A program made the translations under genes and the position numbers. Of a stretch of 26,190 nucleotides of DNA, positions 22,728 to 26,190 are shown in pieces; position 1 is the stretch's first letter; every line of letters starts with the position of its first letter. Under the pieces are notes generated by a model, which saw only the letters and a list, made by a program, of their open reading frames with translations, did not search any database and was not told the origin of the DNA. Source of the stretch: an uncultured Anaerolineales bacterium (GTDB lineage: Bacteria > Chloroflexota > Anaerolineae > Anaerolineales > Villigracilaceae); contig CALFXA010000242.1 of the NCBI GenBank assembly GCA_937928015.1, positions 1 to 26,190 on the forward strand, written 5' to 3'.

Positions 22728-23800
22728 CATTCCTTGATGCTCAGTGAGGGAATCTTTTCCAGAAATGCGCCATAGCGGATGGCTTCCGCCTCGATCTGCC
22801 TCTGCGCGGCGGGCGTGATCGGGACGAAATACTCGGCCTGGACCTGCACCTGGTCCCGTTTGAGAGTCCGCTTCCACACCCCCACCGCCTGCCCGTCCAC
22901 CACGATCACGGGGTGGAAAACACCGTTGTTCGTGAAGGCGTGCTTTTGATGTTCGAGCGTGATGGTGGCGGAACGGTCCTTGTAGCTGATGAGGAACTCG
23001 TCGAAGGCGGGCAACAGGAAGGCCGTCTCCTTCGGCTGGACCTTCATCGCGGCGAGCCAGTATGTTTTTTCCTCCACAATCTCGGACTGCAATTCTGCCT
23101 TCACCGATTCGAGCGCACGCCGCGCGTCGTTCACGGTCAGGCCCGACCACCAGGTGAAATCCTCCAGCGTGGCGGGACCGTGACTGGTGAAATAACGTTT
23201 TGCCAAACGCGCCAGCGCCTCATCCCGTTCGATGGGCGGGCTGGGCGGCACCCACGCTTCGAGCAGGGCAAAGGTCTGTTTTCCCTGTTGGGTCTTGCCG
23301 CTGCAGATCAGGCCCTCCAGTTCGGCCGCCATGAAAAGATGCGAGGCGCGGTTTTCGTCGGTGGCGATGCCTGCCTGCTCCAGTGCGCGGATCAGGGTCT
23401 CGCGCGTGGCGTGACTTCCGCCGCACAGGGACTTCTCGATCACCTTGCGGCTCTTCGAGAGCGTTCCTGCATCCAGGCCAAGTTCGCTGAGGCGTGACTT
23501 CATCCCCGCCTGGATGCGCGGCGCAGTCAGACTCAACATCCAGCGCAAGTCGTCGGCGCTGACGATGTGCCAGGTGGGCCGCAGCACGTGCGTGCGGATG
23601 ATCTCGCCTCGATCCAGCGCCGCCCCCACGTCCTTTTCTGTGGCGTTCGGCAGGCGTACCCCCACCGCCCACTTGACCATCAGGGCGTCCTGTGCCTGCA
23701 TCGCGCCCATCCATGCGACAAGTTCTCTGGGCGAGGTGAATTTCGTCTCTGCAATCTGCTGGTTGACCAGACGGAGGTTGGCGATCTGTTGGAGGTTCAT
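22727..23800 (-). CDS. winged-helix DNA-binding protein, AlkZ-like DNA glycosylase family (HTH_42)
   Basis: The 357-residue protein belongs to the family of AlkZ/AlkX (YcaQ), which unhook interstrand crosslinks or remove bulky alkyl bases. It has the Q-x-Q catalytic-type motif as MQAQDA (Gln35 and Gln37), the RTHVLRPTWHIVSADDLRWM block (~80-99) and a C-terminal PAFDEFLISYKDR block. Actinomycete relatives sit with crosslinking antibiotics; none is visible here. ATG 23800 has no Shine-Dalgarno but lies 6 bases after a -10 (23807-23812), so the message is probably leaderless. Upstream in-frame codons to 23836 would precede that promoter. Confidence 0.82.
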   Translation of the reverse strand: MNLQQIANLRLVNQQIAETKFTSPRELVAWMGAMQAQDALMVKWAVGVRLPNATEKDVGAALDRGEIIRTHVLRPTWHIVSADDLRWMLSLTAPRIQAGMKSRLSELGLDAGTLSKSRKVIEKSLCGGSHATRETLIRALEQAGIATDENRASHLFMAAELEGLICSGKTQQGKQTFALLEAWVPPSPPIERDEALARLAKRYFTSHGPATLEDFTWWSGLTVNDARRALESVKAELQSEIVEEKTYWLAAMKVQPKETAFLLPAFDEFLISYKDRSATITLEHQKHAFTNNGVFHPVIVVDGQAVGVWKRTLKRDQVQVQAEYFVPITPAAQRQIEAEAIRYGAFLEKIPSLSIKE

Positions 23801-23806
23801 GCGGCA

Positions 23807-23835
23807 ATCATACTGGATGGGTCGCTCTTCGTCCA
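23807..23835 (-). promoter_or_regulatory. leaderless-type promoter of the AlkZ-like gene
   Basis: On the minus strand TGGACG (23835-23830) and TATGAT (23812-23807) are 17 bases apart, and the -10 ends only 6 bases before ATG 23800. Confidence 0.6.
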
Positions 23836-23930
23836 TTCCTGCCCGGGTCCTGTTATTTTTTCACAAGTGCTCTATAGCAAGGATGTCGTTGTGAGGGTTG
23901 AGGCGCGACAGCGTCGAAATCCCGAAGCAA

Positions 23931-23958
23931 CAAAAAGGGGCGGACATCTGTCCGCCCC
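23931..23958 (-). terminator. rho-independent terminator after anti-sigma 4
   Basis: On the minus strand GGGGCGGAC (23958-23950) pairs with GTCCGCCCC (23945-23937) around a 4-base loop and runs into TTTTTG. Confidence 0.8.
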
Positions 23959-23992
23959 TGCAAGACTTCATGGAGTGATTGTTGAGCGTTTG

Positions 23993-24940
23993 TTACTTCA
24001 ACGCCTCAGCGATCTTGACCATTTCATCCTGCGGCAGTTTTGACGCCTGTATCATAAAGAAGAGGTCGTCTTCCTCCCACATGAGATAGCTCACCGGGAT
24101 ATCCTGCCCATTCTCATCCACCCAAATACCCATGATGGCGTCCTTTACGAAGACAGCGTCTTTTCCGCGGACTTTAATCTGCGTCACGTTAACATCGCCA
24201 ACATGGAACGGGATTTGATCCTGTTGGTTGAAAGTGGATTGGGTAATTTGCAAGTCGGCGCCGTCCACTGTCGTATATGCCATGCTGGAGTTCATGTAAC
24301 CGGGTCCGACAAAAACCACGTTATTGTTGGGCGCGTCGATGAGCGTGAAACCTTCTGGAATGTACGCCGGGGTCAATACCTTGAAGCCGAACTGGTCCAG
24401 CGCCTCTTTGGCAGTGAGGATGCGCACGTTGGGGTCAGGGGGAATCGGTGTCGGGCCGTTCGAAGCATATCCGCTTCCATTTTCGGGAGCTTGGATTGGA
24501 TCACCCGATATGGGCGTTGGGTTGAAATTCGCGGCGGGTGTCTCCAACGGGAGCTTTTGAGGAATCACAACGAACGGACCCACGTGATTCAAGATCTCCT
24601 GAGCCAAAGCCTGTACGGGGGGGAGGGCAGCCGCCATCAATAAAATGATGGCAATGGCGCCCGCATAGACAAAGTTTTTCGTACGAGTTTTCATGAGTCG
24701 GTTTCCTTTTTCTTTGGGAGACCATTCTTTCCGTTGGTCGGAGATGCGGAGGAGCAATTTCTGCCTGAGCGTTTTCTGAATTCGGCTTTCGGTGCTCAGA
24801 TCATGGCGGGCAAGAAGCTGCGCGGTTTCGACCAGTTGGCGATATTCCTTTCCAAGCCGCTCTGTATCGGACGGGGCGCGCCCGTCAAGCAGATGATCAA
24901 CATCGTGCTCCAATTGTTCGATCAGAAATTTCTCATTCAT
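23993..24940 (-). CDS. membrane anti-sigma factor with DUF4367-like sensor (module 4)
   Basis: The 315-residue protein has a longer cytoplasmic part (~1-88, largely helical) than its relatives. A membrane segment (~92-108), the juxtamembrane LPPVQALAQEILN, a Pro/Asn-rich linker and an outer domain follow. The outer domain includes AKEALDQFGFKVLTPAYIPE and the closing LPQDEMVKIAEALK. AAGGAG lies upstream of ATG 24940, which overlaps the sigma gene end by 8 bases (ATGAATGA). An internal in-frame ATG at 24694 (MKTRTKNFVYAG) is preceded by AAAGGAAA, as in anti-sigma 1 and 2. It should control sigma factor 4. Confidence 0.82.
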   Translation of the reverse strand: MNEKFLIEQLEHDVDHLLDGRAPSDTERLGKEYRQLVETAQLLARHDLSTESRIQKTLRQKLLLRISDQRKEWSPKEKGNRLMKTRTKNFVYAGAIAIILLMAAALPPVQALAQEILNHVGPFVVIPQKLPLETPAANFNPTPISGDPIQAPENGSGYASNGPTPIPPDPNVRILTAKEALDQFGFKVLTPAYIPEGFTLIDAPNNNVVFVGPGYMNSSMAYTTVDGADLQITQSTFNQQDQIPFHVGDVNVTQIKVRGKDAVFVKDAIMGIWVDENGQDIPVSYLMWEEDDLFFMIQASKLPQDEMVKIAEALK

Positions 24941-25505
24941 GCGAGCTCTCCTTGTCGCTTAATAGCTTCCGAAGCTGGCGCAATGCCCGATACAGGATCA
25001 CACCTACGTTGCTTTCACTCAAACCGGCCACCTGTGCAATCTCCCTGTTTTCAAGCCCCGAGGCGAATTTCAACGCGATGAGGTCCTGTTCGCGCGGGGG
25101 AAGCTGTCGGATCGCAGCCAGAAGCCTTGTGTTGGCATCCATGATTTCCACAACTTCCTCAAGGGGAGAGTCAGGAGAGGGATGTGTAACGATTCGATCC
25201 AACGACAGCCAGCGACGGCGGTTTAAGGAGCGGTGATGATCCTGCACTGCATTTCTAGCGATGGCAAACAACCAGGCCCCGAAAGGCGCTCTTTGCGGGC
25301 GGTAGGAACCGATGTTGGTCAGCACACGCTCAAAGATTTGAGAGGTGATCTCATCTGTGATGTCTGCGTCCTGCACGCGATACCGCACATAGTTGTAAAC
25401 CTTCGAAAAGTAATGGTCGTATAATGCGGCAAATGCAGACGGTTCAATGGCCGCCCGGGCGGCGAGGTCTGATTCATTTGCCAATAGGGGGTACGTATGG
25501 TTCAA
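24933..25505 (-). CDS. ECF RNA polymerase sigma factor (module 4)
   Basis: The 190-residue factor has region 2 with FAALYDHYFSKVYNYVRYRV, DITDEITSQIFERVL and FGAWLFAIARNAVQDHHR. Region 4 contains LPPREQDLIALKFASGLENR and ESNVGVILYRALRQLRKLL. I chose TTG 25505 because AAGGAG lies exactly 5 bases upstream; the ATG at 25526 is in frame but its codons contain that ribosome-binding site. It is divergent in sequence from the three plus-strand sigma factors and belongs to another ECF branch. A 19-bp near-palindrome lies 75 bases upstream. Confidence 0.9.
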   Translation of the reverse strand: MNHTYPLLANESDLAARAAIEPSAFAALYDHYFSKVYNYVRYRVQDADITDEITSQIFERVLTNIGSYRPQRAPFGAWLFAIARNAVQDHHRSLNRRRWLSLDRIVTHPSPDSPLEEVVEIMDANTRLLAAIRQLPPREQDLIALKFASGLENREIAQVAGLSESNVGVILYRALRQLRKLLSDKESSHE

Positions 25506-25579
25506 CGTGTCTCCTTGGATGGACATTTCCGGATTTGTCTACAAGTAAATACGCCGATGTTTTACTTTCATTACAAGGT

Positions 25580-25598
25580 ATGGATGGCAGCCGTCCAT
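25580..25598. promoter_or_regulatory. 19-bp near-palindrome, possible operator of sigma 4
   Basis: ATGGATGGC and GCCGTCCAT flank a single central A, with one mismatch between the arms. The site lies about 75 bases upstream of the sigma 4 start codon, a position expected for a regulator. Confidence 0.4.
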
Positions 25599-25649
25599 GA
25601 AATGTTTCCCCAAAAAGGCAATGGAAATTATCCAATGTTACGATGAAAC

Positions 25650-25688
25650 GAAAAAGACGGGGGCTTTCACTTCGCTGCACAAACCCCG
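25650..25688 (-). terminator. probable terminator downstream of the GGDEF gene
   Basis: On the minus strand CGGGG and TTT pair with AAA and CCCCG (one extra base in the second arm) around a 13-base loop, followed by TCTTTTTC. The large loop and the bulge make this less certain than the other terminators. Confidence 0.4.
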
Positions 25689-25818
25689 ATCCCAAGGATG
25701 CAATTTATCTTTTCATCGTTCTATATTTCACCTGCTGTGGCATCAAATCCTTGTCGAATTTCCCCTGCATCATCGTTTTGTAGTCGGAGCGGTTGCCCAG
25801 CCCTCGCGCATGAAACCT

Positions 25819-26190
25819 TCAGACATGAGAGACAACCCGGTTACGCCCCGATTGCTTGGCCTTGTACAGCAACCGGTCTGCATCTTTAAGCAGGGACTCG
25901 AAATCCTGCCCGCTGCCTTCGCTGCTGACCACTCCCAGGCTGATGGTAAGGCGGATGGACTTTCCATCCACCGGAAGCGGGGTGTCTGCCACCATGTGGC
26001 GGATTCGTTCGGCCGTGCCTTGCGCCTTCTCGATGTTTGTCTCTGGCAGGATCAACATAAATTCCTCCCCGCCGTAACGCGCCGCCAGGTCACATGCGCG
26101 GATTTCCCTGGTTAGCAGTTTCGCCAGAGACACCAGCACCCTGTCGCCTGCGGGGTGGCCGTAGATATCATTGATTTTCTTGAAATGGTC
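25819..26190 (-). CDS. diguanylate cyclase (GGDEF domain), N-terminal part beyond window
   Basis: The visible 123 codons are the C-terminal GGDEF domain of an enzyme making cyclic di-GMP from two GTP. The frame enters the window as DHFKKINDIYGHPAGDRVL, followed by the active-site motif RYGGEEF. RACD lies five residues before GGEEF and fits the RxxD inhibitory product-binding site. The domain ends with the usual DADRLLYKAKQSGRNRVV. All catalytic residues expected in this part are present, so it is likely active. The sensory or membrane part is not in the window. Confidence 0.9.
   Translation of the reverse strand, partial: DHFKKINDIYGHPAGDRVLVSLAKLLTREIRACDLAARYGGEEFMLILPETNIEKAQGTAERIRHMVADTPLPVDGKSIRLTISLGVVSSEGSGQDFESLLKDADRLLYKAKQSGRNRVVSHV

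Larger units (their letters stand above)
25506..25818. other. intergenic region without a supported gene
   Basis: These 313 bases lie between the sigma 4 start and the GGDEF stop. They hold the 19-bp near-palindrome at 25580-25598, a probable terminator at 25650-25688, and a 37-codon open frame that continues the GGDEF frame past its stop. I see no convincing gene on either strand. Confidence 0.5.

Noticed and set aside
18077..24940. Classical zinc-binding anti-sigma domains in the four membrane proteins
   Set aside because: No HxxxCxxC motif is present in any of the four cytoplasmic parts.
25474..25695. A 73-codon minus-strand ORF upstream of sigma 4
   Set aside because: It overlaps the sigma 4 start, lacks a ribosome-binding site and has no family resemblance.

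Overview
The window looks like chromosomal DNA of an Anaerolineae-type member of the Chloroflexota. This rests on GC-rich codon use, a RecG with a long proline-rich N-terminal extension, a DivIVA-like gene next to coaD, a very short Flp-type pilin, lipoproteins and anti-sigma proteins with PTPTP-type linkers, and several ECF sigma genes paired with DUF4367-like membrane anti-sigma factors. That assignment is inference from family recognition; no rRNA is present to confirm it.

Layout. Positions 1-6372 are mostly housekeeping: two serine tRNAs (GCU, cut by the window edge, and UGA) on the minus strand, then miaB, an orphan Flp-type pilin, a PlsC-like acyltransferase, recG, coaD and a DivIVA-like coiled-coil gene. 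Positions 6432-8472 carry a minus-strand CorA-type Mg2+ channel gene followed by an SMP-30 lactonase gene, preceded by a possible 33-codon leader ORF. Positions 8481-12973 hold a translationally coupled GT39-like glycosyltransferase and methyltransferase, a four-helix-bundle (S23/IVP) gene bracketed by 8-nt-periodic arrays, a polytopic membrane protein and an SH3-like lipoprotein. Positions 13173-17387 contain a small membrane protein, a chagasin-like inhibitor lipoprotein, a second lipoprotein and an ABC-2 exporter pair.

Positions 17520-25505 are dominated by four complete ECF sigma/anti-sigma modules, three in tandem on the plus strand and one on the minus strand, interrupted only by an AlkZ-like winged-helix DNA glycosylase gene. 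Modules 2 and 3 have closely related sigma factors and follow nearly identical terminator and leader sequences, so this block grew by local duplication. The right edge is the C-terminal part of an active-looking GGDEF diguanylate cyclase.

Two things stand out as possibly undescribed. The first is the IVP-gene cassette (about 11054-11636): the gene lies between two strictly 8-nt-periodic arrays in inverted orientation, and these supply the stop codons of both the IVP gene and the upstream gene. The second is the anti-sigma family: three of the four proteins carry an internal, in-frame Met-Lys-Thr start with a ribosome-binding sequence just before the membrane segment. Two of those three, plus the fourth protein that lacks the start, have an Ala-Leu-Ala/Gln sequence after the segment, like a signal peptidase site. 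Each could therefore be read as an anti-sigma peptide joined to a formerly or alternatively secreted sensor.
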